A DNA stretch of 55,256 nt from positions 1 through 55,256 of the forward strand of contig JAWODW010000091.1 in NCBI GenBank assembly GCA_046483065.1. The letters run 5' to 3'. Below the pieces are notes generated by a model that had not been told where the DNA came from, made no database searches, and saw nothing but the letters and a program-made list of their open reading frames with translations. Shown in pieces: positions 33,604 through 42,748 of this stretch (positions within the stretch are counted from its first letter, which is position 1; every line of letters starts with the position of its first letter). Both the position numbers and the translations under genes were made by a program. Origin of the DNA: JAWVYT01 sp046483065 (GTDB lineage Bacteria > Gemmatimonadota > Gemmatimonadetes > Longimicrobiales > RSA9).

Positions 33604-35061
33604 TCAGGACCCGGACGGCGGCTCGCCCCCGCCCGGTGCCTCGGCGCGCTCCACCTCCGGGTGGGTCCCACGCACCATCCATCGGTTCAACGTCAGGAAG
33701 AACCCGATGGCCACCGCCCACTGGGCCAGCGTGTTCCAGATCCCGTAGCGGCCCCATACGTCGTCCACGCCGAACTGGCTGATCCACCAGACCACCAGGA
33801 TCACCGCCTGCACCACCACCAGCCGGATGGCCCAATCCCACCACCGCCCGATACGGATGTCGGCGTGCTCGGTATTGATGAGCTCTTCCCGGAACCGCGT
33901 CACGCCGTACTTCAGCACGGCGATGGCGAAGAAGAGCCCGGAGACCATGAGTCCGACACCCCAGACCCAGTCCTGGTTCTGGAACCACGCCTGGTCGAGA
34001 GCCGCCGGGACCCCCAGAACGAACCCGGCGCCTGCCACGATCATGAGCGCCTTCCGCCGGGCCAGCCCGCCGTCCACCAGCACCCGGGTGGCCAGCTCGA
34101 TCATGGAGATCAGGCTCGACCACGCGGCGAACATGAGGGCCAGGAAGAAGAGCGTCATGAAGAACCGGCCGGCGGGCATGGCGTTGAAGAGCTGCGGCAC
34201 CCAGATGAACGTCAGCCCCTCGTTCCCGGCGCCTACGATCTCGTTGGCCGCGTCGGGCATGATGCTGAACACGGTGCACAGAACGAGGATCCCCGCCAGG
34301 AGGCTCACGCCGTTGTTGCCGAACCCGAGCATGAACGCGTTCAGCGTGGTGTCCTCGTTCTTCCGCATGTAGATGGCGTAAGTCAGGATCAGCCCCCAGC
34401 CGGCCCCTGTGTCCCATGCGTTCTGCGTCAGGGCGTTGAGCCAGACCCGGTGATCGGTCAGCCCCTCCCACGTGGGCGTGAACAGGAAGTTCAGGCCGTC
34501 CACCGCGCCGGGCAGCGTCACCGCCCGGATCGTCAGGATCACCACCAGCACGAAGAGGCTCGGGATCAGGATGCTCGCCGCCCGCTCGATCCCCTTGACA
34601 CCCTTCGCCACCACCCACGCCGCCAGCAGCATGGCCAGCGCGTGGAAGCCCAGCACCTGGGGGCCCCAGGCGAAGCCCTCCCACACCACCCCCGGCTCCG
34701 CGCCCGCCAGCTCCCCGGACAGCGCGCCCCAGAAGTAGCGGATGGTCCACCCCATGACCACCGTGTAGTAGAACATGATGGCCGTGGCCGTCCACGCGAT
34801 CCACGCGCCCATCCACGCGAACTTCCGGCCCACGAGCCGGCTGAACGCGCCGACCGCCCCATACCGGGTCTCCCGCCCCATGGCGAACTCCACCAGGATC
34901 AACGGGATCGACCAGACCAGCAGGAAGACCACCCACGCCACCAGGAACGACCCGCCGCCGTTGGACGCAGCAATGCGCGGGAACCGCCAGATGTTGCCGG
35001 TCCCCACGGCCATGCCCAGCATGGCCAGCATCATCCCCCAGCGGCTGGAGAACTTCGACAT
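33604..35061 (-). CDS. Sodium-dependent NSS-family amino-acid transporter
   Basis: 485 aa, about 12 membrane helices. The NSS signature is at the N-terminus (LAMLGMAVGTGNIWRFPR, then NGGGSFL), covering the sodium and substrate sites of TM1; TM6-region GWGLILTYAIYM and TM8 TLFFLALMFAAWSSLISM also fit. It couples sodium entry to uptake of an amino acid or similar compound. The closest partner would be a MetS-type small subunit, and such a peptide is encoded at 25483-25596. The gene is followed by the zincin and preceded by glyQS. Confidence 0.94.
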   Translation of the reverse strand: MSKFSSRWGMMLAMLGMAVGTGNIWRFPRIAASNGGGSFLVAWVVFLLVWSIPLILVEFAMGRETRYGAVGAFSRLVGRKFAWMGAWIAWTATAIMFYYTVVMGWTIRYFWGALSGELAGAEPGVVWEGFAWGPQVLGFHALAMLLAAWVVAKGVKGIERAASILIPSLFVLVVILTIRAVTLPGAVDGLNFLFTPTWEGLTDHRVWLNALTQNAWDTGAGWGLILTYAIYMRKNEDTTLNAFMLGFGNNGVSLLAGILVLCTVFSIMPDAANEIVGAGNEGLTFIWVPQLFNAMPAGRFFMTLFFLALMFAAWSSLISMIELATRVLVDGGLARRKALMIVAGAGFVLGVPAALDQAWFQNQDWVWGVGLMVSGLFFAIAVLKYGVTRFREELINTEHADIRIGRWWDWAIRLVVVQAVILVVWWISQFGVDDVWGRYGIWNTLAQWAVAIGFFLTLNRWMVRGTHPEVERAEAPGGGEPPSGS

Positions 35062-35116
35062 CGGCAGTCAGCTCCGTACGGTGTGAGGTCTGTGCGGGTG
35101 GTCGGCCGCCAGCGGT

Positions 35117-36442
35117 CTAGTGGATGCGCTCGCGCACGTAGTCCACCACCGCGTCCGTCGAGACGCGGACCTGCTCGAGGGTGTCGCGGTCACGGACGGT
35201 GACGGTCTGGTTCTCGGTGGTCTCGCCGTCCACGGTGATCCCGAACGGGGTGCCGGCCTCGTCCTGGCGGCGGTAGCGCTTCCCGATGGAGCCGCTCTCG
35301 TCGTAGAACGAGTTGATCCCGGCGGCCCGGAACTCGTCGTGGATCTTCTCGGCGATCTCGGGCAGGCCGTCCTTCTTGACCAGTGGGAAGATGGCGGCCT
35401 TGATGGGCGCCATCTTCGGGTGGAGCCCCAGGACCACCCGCTGCTCGCCCTCGACCTCCTCCTCCCGGTACGCGTCGGCCAGCACGATCAGCGCGGTGCG
35501 GTCGGCGCCCGCCGACGTCTCGATGATGTAGGGGGTGTAGCGCTTCGACGTGTCCATGGGGTCGATGTACTCCATCCGCTTCCCCGAGTACTCCTCGTGG
35601 CGGCTCAGGTCGAAGTCCGTGCGGTTGTGGATCCCCTCGAACTCCTGCCAGCCGAACGGCAGCTCGTACTCGATGTCGAACGCCTTCTTCGCGTAGTGGG
35701 CCAGCTCGTTGCCGGTATGCTCGTGGAACCGGAGCTTCGACTCGGTGACCCCCAGCGACTTCACCCACTCCATCCGCTGCTCCTTCCAGTACTCGAACCA
35801 CGTCTCGTCTTCGTCGGGCTCTACGAAGAACTGCATCTCCATCTGCTCGAACTCACGGGTCCGGAAGATGAAGTTGCCGGGCGTGATCTCGTTGCGGAAC
35901 GCCTTCCCGATCTGGGCGATCCCGAACGGGATTCGCTGGCGCGCCGTCTTCACCACGTTCTGGAAGTTGACGTAGATCCCCTGGGCTGTCTCCGGCCGCA
36001 GGTAGACCACGTTGGCGTCCTCCTCCACCGGCCCCATGAACGTCTTGAACATGAGATTGAAGTTGCGCGGGTCGGTGAAGCCATCCTTGGAGCCGCACAC
36101 CGGGCACTGCCCGTCCTGGATCTCCGGCACGTCGGCCCGGAACCGCCGATGGCAGTTCCGGCACTCCACCAGCGGGTCGGTGAACCCCTCCACGTGGCCG
36201 CTGGCCACCCAGACCTCGGGGTTCATGAGGATGGCGGCATCGAGGCCCTCGATGTCATCGCGCTCGTGGACCATGGAGCGCCACCAGAGGTCCTTGATAT
36301 TGTTCTTCAGCTCCACGCCCAGGGGGCCGTAGTCCCATACGGAGCCCGTGCCCCCGTAGATCTCCGAAGACTGAAAGACAAAGCCCCGCCGCTTGCACAG
36401 CGAGACCAGTTTTTCCATGAGGTCGCTATTGGTATTGGTCAT
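35117..36442 (-). CDS. glyQS: Glycyl-tRNA synthetase, alpha2 type
   Basis: 441 aa (ATG 36442; ATG further in at MEKLVSL is possible). Class II synthetase of the single-chain bacterial/archaeal-eukaryal type: EIYGGTGSVWDYGPLG, a zinc-like CRNCHRRF...CPVCGSK pair, motif 2 RNEITPGNFIFRTREFEQMEMQF (split here by loops), ETSAGADRTALIVL, and the C-terminal anticodon-binding domain ending FGITVDGET. Charges tRNA-Gly. The frame continues upstream into the glycerate-kinase region as shadow. Starts 13 bp after the glycerate kinase stop. Confidence 0.96.
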   Translation of the reverse strand: MTNTNSDLMEKLVSLCKRRGFVFQSSEIYGGTGSVWDYGPLGVELKNNIKDLWWRSMVHERDDIEGLDAAILMNPEVWVASGHVEGFTDPLVECRNCHRRFRADVPEIQDGQCPVCGSKDGFTDPRNFNLMFKTFMGPVEEDANVVYLRPETAQGIYVNFQNVVKTARQRIPFGIAQIGKAFRNEITPGNFIFRTREFEQMEMQFFVEPDEDETWFEYWKEQRMEWVKSLGVTESKLRFHEHTGNELAHYAKKAFDIEYELPFGWQEFEGIHNRTDFDLSRHEEYSGKRMEYIDPMDTSKRYTPYIIETSAGADRTALIVLADAYREEEVEGEQRVVLGLHPKMAPIKAAIFPLVKKDGLPEIAEKIHDEFRAAGINSFYDESGSIGKRYRRQDEAGTPFGITVDGETTENQTVTVRDRDTLEQVRVSTDAVVDYVRERIH

Positions 36443-36455
36443 AAGGGCGCTGAAA

Positions 36456-37562
36456 CTATCGACGACGACGCCGGGCCAGCAACCCGGGCATGGCGTCTTC
36501 CACTCGCTTCCGGACCCCATCGGCGTCCAGCGGCTCACCGTCGCCGGTGGTCACAGTGGCGCCGTCGGGGACCGGACCCTCTACCGACCCGGCCACCACG
36601 AGCACCGGGACCCCTTCCGCGTTCGCCCGATCCACCACCTCGCCGGTGACCTTGCCCATGGTCGACTGCTCGTCCCACGCGCCTTCCCCGGTGATGACCA
36701 CGTCGGCCTCGGCCAGTGCGGCATCGAAGCCCACCGTCTCCAGGAGCCACGCCGCGCCGAGACGGGGTGGTGCGTCGAGGAAAGCGGCGAACGCCGCACC
36801 CAGCCCGCCGGCTGCACCGGCGCCCGGGAGCGCGGCCACCTTCTTCCCCAACTCCCGCTCCACCACCTCCACCCACCGTTCCAACCCGCGCTCCAGGACC
36901 GCCACGTCGTCGGGCGAGGCGCCTTTCTGAGGGCCGTAGATCCGCGCGGCACCGCGCTCGCCCAGGAGCGGGTTCTGCACGTCCGCCAGGATCACCAGCT
37001 CCGGCAGCTCCACCGGGTGGTCGGGCGGCTCGATGGCCTGGAGCTCCAGCAAGCCACGTCCTCCGGGGTGGATCGGCTCGCCATCGGCGTTCAGGAGCTC
37101 CCACCCGAGGGCGCGTACCATCCCGGCACCCGCATCGATGGTGGCGGAGCCGCCGAGGCCCACCACCATGGTCCTCTCCGTCGGGTCATCCACAGCTTCG
37201 CGGCCCGCCAGGAGCAGCTGGCCTACGCCCCGGGTCGAGGCCCGGCTCGGGTCCCGCAGCGGCGACGGGACCAGGTGGATCCCGCACGCTTCCGCCGACT
37301 CTACCACCACCCGCCGCTCCTGCACGAGGAACCGGGCGGTCACGGACGTGCCCAGGGGCCCGGCGACCCGGGCGCCCTGACCCTTGCCGCCGTCCACCGA
37401 CTCGAGGGCTGCCAGGAGGCCGTTGCCGCCGTCCGATAGAGGCAGGGTTCGCACTTCGTCAGGGGCACTGCCGGAGGCCGCGGCCACCCCGGCGGCCATG
37501 GCATGGGCCACTTCGATCGCCGTGAGCGTCCCCTTGAAGGACGTGGGAGAGATGAGGATCAT
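36456..37562 (-). CDS. Glycerate kinase (GlxK-type)
   Basis: 368 aa. Family segments include ISPTSFKGTLTA, LPLSDGGNGLL, the glycine-rich VVGLGGSATIDAGAGM, LADVQNPLLG, GAAGGLGAAF and VITGEGAWDEQSTMGK. It phosphorylates glycerate, linking glyoxylate or serine degradation to glycolysis. No other glycerate-pathway gene is adjacent. Placed between the small membrane protein (33 bp) and glyQS (13 bp) in the minus-strand run. Confidence 0.92.
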   Translation of the reverse strand: MILISPTSFKGTLTAIEVAHAMAAGVAAASGSAPDEVRTLPLSDGGNGLLAALESVDGGKGQGARVAGPLGTSVTARFLVQERRVVVESAEACGIHLVPSPLRDPSRASTRGVGQLLLAGREAVDDPTERTMVVGLGGSATIDAGAGMVRALGWELLNADGEPIHPGGRGLLELQAIEPPDHPVELPELVILADVQNPLLGERGAARIYGPQKGASPDDVAVLERGLERWVEVVERELGKKVAALPGAGAAGGLGAAFAAFLDAPPRLGAAWLLETVGFDAALAEADVVITGEGAWDEQSTMGKVTGEVVDRANAEGVPVLVVAGSVEGPVPDGATVTTGDGEPLDADGVRKRVEDAMPGLLARRRRR

Positions 37563-37595
37563 GGCTTCGTAGTTGGAGTCGTACGGATCGGAAGG

Positions 37596-37931
37596 CTATG
37601 TGTGATGGGGCCGCGTGGGCTCCCGCTCCGATGGAGGTGGAGGTGTAGACCGTGTCTCAATGGTAAACAGACCCAACCGCTGGGCCATGATCAGGTAGCT
37701 GGCCCATACGGCCACACCGCCGAACGCGAGCACGCCGAACAGGCCGCTCGCGGCCACCGTACAGAGGGCACCGAAGATCAGGAACATGCCGGCGATCCCG
37801 CCGAGCCCCAGGTCGCGCTCCCCTTCGGCGATGAACCGGTACCGGGCGACAGCGAGGGCCGCACCCGCACCGGCGAACCCCGCCAGCGCGAACAGCAACA
37901 GCATCAAGCGCATGCCCTGCAAGCTCATCAT
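37596..37931 (-). CDS. Small multi-TM membrane protein, 111 aa
   Basis: ATG 37931 with GGAGG 4 nt upstream (a second ATG directly follows). About three hydrophobic helices (about 8-30, 43-63, 66-83) then a Pro/Ser/Arg/Thr-rich cytoplasmic tail. No family recognised. Lies between mlaD and glycerate kinase. Confidence 0.7.
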   Translation of the reverse strand: MMSLQGMRLMLLLFALAGFAGAGAALAVARYRFIAEGERDLGLGGIAGMFLIFGALCTVAASGLFGVLAFGGVAVWASYLIMAQRLGLFTIETRSTPPPPSEREPTRPHHT

Positions 37932-37978
37932 GGTACCTCCGGGCCCGTGCAAGGTGCGTTCCCGAACGTACCCGCCGA

Positions 37979-38848
37979 TCAGAAGATCTCGACCGTCACG
38001 TACTTCTTCGGGTTCTCCCGGATATCCGTCGTCAGCGCCCGCATCTCCCGCAGCGTGGCGCTCATCTCACCGTACAACAAAGTGTCGTTCACCAGAAGCC
38101 CCAGCGTCCCCTCGCCCCGGTCGATCTTGCCCAGCACCGACGCCAGCGACAGCAGCGACATGTCCATGGTGTTCAGCGCGGTAGTGGCCGCCCGAGCGCT
38201 GGACTGGATCTCCGCCAGCGTGGCCCCCGCCTGCGCGCCCGCCTCTGCGGCCTCGATCTCCTCCGCCGTCCGCCGCAGCGACGACGCAGCCAGCGTCAGC
38301 TCGGAGAACGCGGACCGGAGCTGCTGGGCCACCTCCGGGAGCACCGACGCCGTGGCCCTGAGGTCGTCGACCGAGCGGGGCGAGAGCAGCGAGTCGGCGG
38401 ACTCGAGAATGTCCCGGGCCTGGCCGCCCAGCTCCGTGGCCAGGTCCGGCAGCGCCTGACGGGTCAGCCCCTGGATCGTGTCGCCGCCCTCGAGGGTGAC
38501 CAGGGCCCGGCCCGGGAGCAGCTCCACGGTCGTGGCGCCGAACACGTCGTTGCGGGCCACCACGCGGGTGTCGGCCGGGAGCCGGATATTGCCGTTCACG
38601 TTGATGCGGACCGTGACACCGTCCGGCGGGTTGAGGTTCACCTGCCGAACGGTCCCGACCTTGACGCCATTGAGCTGCACCGGGTCGCCACGGCTCAGGC
38701 CCGCGCCATCGTCCATCACCACCACCACCTCATCGCCGCCCGTCAGGATCGGGTCGCCCATGAGGTAGAAGAACCCCCAGATGAAGAGGGCCCCCGCCAC
38801 CACCACCAACAGCCCGAGGGCCGTCAGGTTCCGTGCTTGATATTCCAT
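37979..38848 (-). CDS. mlaD: MlaD/MCE-family lipid-binding protein
   Basis: 289 aa. One N-terminal membrane anchor (about 10-32) then an MCE domain (about 38-120; GAGLSRGDPVQLNGVKVGTV, NDVFGATTVELLPG) and a long helical C-terminal region (about 130-270) ending EMRALTTDIRENPKKYV. In the Mla/MCE systems such proteins form hexameric rings that carry phospholipids between membranes. The order lspA-mlaE-mlaF-mlaD on one strand supports a complete ABC-type lipid transporter. Confidence 0.93.
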   Translation of the reverse strand: MEYQARNLTALGLLVVVAGALFIWGFFYLMGDPILTGGDEVVVVMDDGAGLSRGDPVQLNGVKVGTVRQVNLNPPDGVTVRINVNGNIRLPADTRVVARNDVFGATTVELLPGRALVTLEGGDTIQGLTRQALPDLATELGGQARDILESADSLLSPRSVDDLRATASVLPEVAQQLRSAFSELTLAASSLRRTAEEIEAAEAGAQAGATLAEIQSSARAATTALNTMDMSLLSLASVLGKIDRGEGTLGLLVNDTLLYGEMSATLREMRALTTDIRENPKKYVTVEIF

Positions 38849-38875
38849 CGCTCTATCCCTTCATCCTCCATCACG

Positions 38876-39625
38876 TCATCGCGCCGCGCCCGGGCTGAAC
38901 CGGCGGCTCATGAACCGCCGCACCACCGGATCCTCGCTCTCGAGGATCTCCTGTGGCGGCCCGCACGCCCGCAGCTCGCCTTCCGTCATCAATGCCACCC
39001 GGTCCCCTACCTGGAACGCGGACTCCAGGTCGTGCGTGACAACGATACTCGTCACGCCCAGCTCTCCGGCGAGCTCCGTAATGAGCCCGTCGATGATGTC
39101 CGCGTTCACCGGGTCGAGACCCGTGGTCGGCTCGTCGTACAGAACATAGCGCGGGCCGCTGGCTATCGCTCGGGCCACGCCCACCCGCTTCCGCATCCCG
39201 CCGGACAGCTCCGCCGGGTACAGGTCCAGCACGCCCGGGTCCAGGTTCACCCGCTCCAGCAGCTCCTGCGCCTGCGGCCGGGCCGCCGACTGCGGCTTCA
39301 TGTCATTCTCGTCCTGGATGGCCAGCGCCAGGTTCTGCAGCACCGTCATCGAGTCGAAGAGCGCCGCATGCTGGAACACGTAGCCCACCTTCTTCCTGAC
39401 CCGCTTCAGGTATCGGGGTGATGCGTCGGGGATCGAGATCCCGTCCACCGTCACCCCACCCCGGTCGGGCGTCAGCAGTCCGATGGCGTGCTTCAGCAGC
39501 ACGCTCTTCCCGGTACCGGACGGCCCCAGGAGCACGAGAGTTTCGCCCTCCCGCACCACCAGGTCCACCCCGCGGAGCACGGACTCCTCGCCGAACGCCT
39601 TCCACACGCCCTTGAATTCGATCAT
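38876..39625 (-). CDS. mlaF: MlaF-type ABC transporter ATPase
   Basis: 249 aa. Walker A GPSGTGKS (34-41), signature LSGGMRKRVGVARAI, Walker B YVLYDEPTTGLDP and the H-loop VTHDLESA. The start at ATG 39625 overlaps the mlaE stop (TGATG), showing coupling; a GTG one codon earlier is also possible. It drives MlaE/MlaD-linked phospholipid transport. Confidence 0.95.
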   Translation of the reverse strand: MIEFKGVWKAFGEESVLRGVDLVVREGETLVLLGPSGTGKSVLLKHAIGLLTPDRGGVTVDGISIPDASPRYLKRVRKKVGYVFQHAALFDSMTVLQNLALAIQDENDMKPQSAARPQAQELLERVNLDPGVLDLYPAELSGGMRKRVGVARAIASGPRYVLYDEPTTGLDPVNADIIDGLITELAGELGVTSIVVTHDLESAFQVGDRVALMTEGELRACGPPQEILESEDPVVRRFMSRRFSPGAAR

Positions 39626-40416
39626 CACGCAATCTTCAGCAGCGGGATCATGAGCAGATCGAGGACCATGACCGCCACCGTCGTCGCGACCACGGCGGCC
39701 GTCGTGGTCTTGCCCACGCCCTCGGCCCCGCCCCGGCCTTCCAGGCCGATGAAACAGGCCAGGAACGTAATCGTTACACCGAACACCCCTGCTTTGATCA
39801 CACTGAAGATCAGGACCCACGGCCGGAAGTAGTAGCGAACGCCGAAGAGGAAGTCGGCCGTGGTCAGCGATTCGATGGTCATGACCCCCACCGCCCAGCC
39901 GGAGAAGATGCCCATGGCATCGGCCAGGATCACCAGGCTCGGGACCACCAGCGCGCCGCCCACCACCCGGGGCACGATGAGGAGCGTCACGGGGTCACGC
40001 CCGATGGAGTAGAGGGCGTCGATCTGCTCGGTGACCTTCATGGTCCCCAGCTCGGCGGCGATGCTGGCGCCCAGCCGCCCGATGAGGACGATGGCCGTGA
40101 GAACGGGCCCCAGCTCCGTCAGGACGCCTGCCGCGACAATGCTCCCCGTGACCCATACCGGCAGCCCACCGGCGAACTGTGCGCCCGTCTGCTGCGACGC
40201 GATGGCCCCACCGATCATCGCCATGAAAAGGACCAGCGGCAGCGATCGGATCCCCATGTGGTAGGCCTGCGTCAACGACGCCTGGACGTACTTCCGGGGA
40301 CTGGTCAGCGTCTGCAGGATCGCCGCACCCAGCAGGGCAGCACGCCCGACCCGGTTCAGTCCGCCGCGGGCCGCGCCGATGATGTCCGGTGCCCTCAGCC
40401 TACGTCGGTCCGCCAT
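39625..40416 (-). CDS. mlaE: MlaE-type ABC permease
   Basis: 263 aa with about five or six membrane helices. Typical MlaE segments: LTQAYHMGIRSLPLVLF, VLTELGPVLTAIVLIGRLGASIAAELG, MKVTEQIDALYSIGRDP and GGAEGVGKTTTAAVV near the end. ATG 40416 is preferred; it lies 17 nt inside the lspA gene. Inner-membrane permease of the phospholipid transporter. Confidence 0.94.
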   Translation of the reverse strand: MADRRRLRAPDIIGAARGGLNRVGRAALLGAAILQTLTSPRKYVQASLTQAYHMGIRSLPLVLFMAMIGGAIASQQTGAQFAGGLPVWVTGSIVAAGVLTELGPVLTAIVLIGRLGASIAAELGTMKVTEQIDALYSIGRDPVTLLIVPRVVGGALVVPSLVILADAMGIFSGWAVGVMTIESLTTADFLFGVRYYFRPWVLIFSVIKAGVFGVTITFLACFIGLEGRGGAEGVGKTTTAAVVATTVAVMVLDLLMIPLLKIA

Positions 40417-40924
40417 CCTCTGCCGCTCCGTCCGGTGGCGTCTCGACGTTTGGCTCCGGCTCGGGCTCCGCCCAGAGCGAGAGCGCCAGGAGGATGGCGC
40501 CGATGGTGATCCCGGCATCGGCCACGTTGAAGGTCCAGAACCGGGTGGCGCCGACCCCCACGTCGATGAAGTCCACCACGCCCGCGGGGCCCCGGACCCG
40601 ATCGATGAGGTTGCCCAGCGCACCGCCGCTGATCAGCGCCAGCGCCGTGAGCTGGATCCGATGGTCCGGCGGCGTGGAGCGGTACATCGCCAGGAGCGCG
40701 ACGAGCGCCACGATGGTCAGGGTGATGAACACGATGCGGGAGGCGGGCCCCACATCGATCCCGAAGGCGGCGCCGGGGTTGTACGCCAGCGTGAATCGCA
40801 CCACGTCGCCCAGTACCTCCGTGGGGCGGTGCAGCTGGAGCGAATCCTCGGCGATCCGCTTGGTCCCGCAGTCCGCCAGGAGCAGCCCCAGGAGCAGTGG
40901 CCAGAACAGGTGTGTTTTCTTCAC
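40400..40924 (-). CDS. lspA: Lipoprotein signal peptidase II
   Basis: 174 aa, four membrane helices. Conserved elements: AYNPGAAFG, GGALGNLIDRVRGP, and the two catalytic Asp residues Asp118 (VVDFIDV) and Asp136 (FNVADAGI). It cleaves lipoprotein signals before the lipidated cysteine, a role that matches the lipoproteins in this window. A Pro/Glu/Asp tail extends beyond the last helix. Starts 21 bp after the rho stop. Confidence 0.96.
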   Translation of the reverse strand: MKKTHLFWPLLLGLLLADCGTKRIAEDSLQLHRPTEVLGDVVRFTLAYNPGAAFGIDVGPASRIVFITLTIVALVALLAMYRSTPPDHRIQLTALALISGGALGNLIDRVRGPAGVVDFIDVGVGATRFWTFNVADAGITIGAILLALSLWAEPEPEPNVETPPDGAAEDGGPT

Positions 40925-40945
40925 CCGGCCCGTCCCACGGCCGGG

Positions 40946-42139
40946 TCAGCCGACATTGTTCAGGACTTTGTCGATCAGCTCCTGGTTCGTCTGCGTCCGC
41001 TTCATGAAGCCGAGGAGCTTCTCCATGGCGTCGGCCGGCGGATCATCGCTGAGCTGACGGCGCAGGAGGTGGGAGACCCGGAGCGCGTCATCGGTCAGGA
41101 GCAGCTCTTCCTTCCGGGTGGCACTCTGGTTCAGGTCGATGGCCGGCCAGATCCGCTTGTCCGCCAGCTCACGGCTGAGCACCAGCTCGCTGTTCCCCGT
41201 GCCCTTGAACTCCTCGAAGATCACGTCGTCCATCCGCGACCCCGTGTCCACCAGCGCCGTGGCGATGATGGTCAGGCTGCCGCCGCCCTCGTCCCGGGAG
41301 ATGTTCCGGGCGCTGCCGAGGAACCGCTTCGGCTTCTCCAGCGAGTTGGCGTCCAATCCGCCGGAGAGCGTCCGACCGCTGCCTTCCTCGACGGTGTTGT
41401 AGGCCCGGGCGAGGCGGGTGATGGAGTCGAGGATGATCACCACATCGTCGCCCATCTCGGCCCGACGACGCGCCCGCTCCAGCGTGATCTCCGCCACCGT
41501 GGTGTGCCGGTCGGCCGGATGGTCGAAGCTGCTGGCGATGACCTCGCCGAAGCCCGTGTTCTCCATCTCCGTAACCTCTTCGGGACGCTCGTCCACCAGC
41601 AGGATCAGGAGCTCCGCCTTCGGGTAGTTCGTGACGATCCCTTCGGCGATGGCCTGGAGGACCATGGTCTTCCCCGCCTTCGCCGGCGCCACGATCAGCG
41701 CCCGCTGGCCCTTCCCGAACGGGCATAGAATGTCGATGATCCGGTTCGTGTAGTCCGCCTTGCCCCGCCGCTCGAGGCCGCACTCCAGGACGATCTGCTC
41801 GTCCGGGTGCAGCGCGCTGAGCCGGGAGAAGTCCGGCCGCGGCTTCATCTCCTCCGCCGGTCGGCCGTTCACCGTCACCAGGTTCGTCAGCGGGGCGCTC
41901 TTCCCGCGCCCCGGCGGCTGACCCACTTCCCCGGTGAGCTCATCGCCCGTCTTCAGGTGGAACTTCTGGACCAGCTTCTGGCCCACGTAGATGTCGTTGT
42001 CGCCGGGCGTATAGCCGTCTTCCTTGCGGCGGATGAACCCCGAGCCGCTCGAGAGGACCTCGAGCACACCCAGGGAAGCTTCCTTGATCACGTCGCTTTC
42101 CTCGATCCCGTCTGCGATTGTCTGGTGTCCGTTCATCAT
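40946..42139 (-). CDS. rho: Transcription termination factor Rho
   Basis: 397 aa (ATG 42139 or 42136). Cold-shock RNA-binding domain (LGVLEVLSSGSGFIRR), Walker A APAKAGKT (151-158), Walker B VIILDSITRLARAYN, Q/R-loop regions and a C-terminal segment typical of Rho. The N-terminus is short, without the long inserts of actinobacterial Rho. Hexameric RNA helicase ending transcripts. It is read from downstream of tRNA-Ala with a 300-nt leader. Confidence 0.95.
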   Translation of the reverse strand: MMNGHQTIADGIEESDVIKEASLGVLEVLSSGSGFIRRKEDGYTPGDNDIYVGQKLVQKFHLKTGDELTGEVGQPPGRGKSAPLTNLVTVNGRPAEEMKPRPDFSRLSALHPDEQIVLECGLERRGKADYTNRIIDILCPFGKGQRALIVAPAKAGKTMVLQAIAEGIVTNYPKAELLILLVDERPEEVTEMENTGFGEVIASSFDHPADRHTTVAEITLERARRRAEMGDDVVIILDSITRLARAYNTVEEGSGRTLSGGLDANSLEKPKRFLGSARNISRDEGGGSLTIIATALVDTGSRMDDVIFEEFKGTGNSELVLSRELADKRIWPAIDLNQSATRKEELLLTDDALRVSHLLRRQLSDDPPADAMEKLLGFMKRTQTNQELIDKVLNNVG

Positions 42140-42440
42140 CGACCCGGACGTTGAATGTGCGTCTCCCCCGGGGCCCGGTCCCTGTGCTGCGCGGCCGGGC
42201 CGTTGCCTTCGGGGCGGTGCGTGCCTGCTGCCGCGAACCGCCTCACCGTCATCCTTCGGGCGGGGCGTTCGGCAGCTCGTGCAAGCTCGCGGTCTTCCGA
42301 TTGGCCGACCCGGCGAGCCCACCGTTCGGTGGGCCTGGGTCGGTTCGACAGATTCCGCGCGTTCGGCACGTCTCCATACCGAAGACGCGCCAGCACCGTA
42401 TTTCGTTACAGCCGGCCTGCGCGGGATCGGACCACGAGAA
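42140..42440 (-). promoter_or_regulatory. Structured leader of rho
   Basis: 301 bases separate tRNA-Ala from rho and hold no gene. A strong nested hairpin lies at about 42304-42344: inner GCCCACCG/CGGTGGGC with a TTCG-like loop, outer GCCGACCC/GGGTCGG. No T-tract follows in either direction, so it is not a plain terminator. It may terminate or process the tRNA transcript, or act in rho autoregulation; the latter is known for rho leaders in general. Confidence 0.4.
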
Positions 42441-42513
42441 TGGAGCTGAGGGGATTCGAACCCCTGACCCCCTGCTTGCAAAGCAGGTGCTCTCCCAACT
42501 GAGCTACAGCCCC
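42441..42513 (-). tRNA. tRNA-Ala (TGC anticodon)
   Basis: A 73-nt cloverleaf: acceptor GGGGCTG/CAGCTCC with the G3-T70 pair that marks alanine tRNAs, D arm GCTC...GAGC, anticodon stem CCTGC/GCAGG around TTTGCAA (anticodon TGC), T arm AGGGG TTCGAAT CCCCT, discriminator A. CCA is not encoded. Confidence 0.97.
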
Positions 42514-42748
42514 GCGACTCCTGAAACCCCGGCGGACAGGGCCGCCGGCATCAGAGCTGCCGGGACCATGGATACACTCACGGAGGAGCGGATGCAAGGT
42601 ACGGTCCGGCGGCGGCGTCGACAACGGGTACACCGGGGAGTGATCCAGGGTTCACCGCCCCTGCGGGATCCGACGCCGGCGGAAGCCACTTGGCCGACCC
42701 TGTCGGAGCACGATACCTTCTCCGTTCACGATTCCCCAACAGGCCTAC

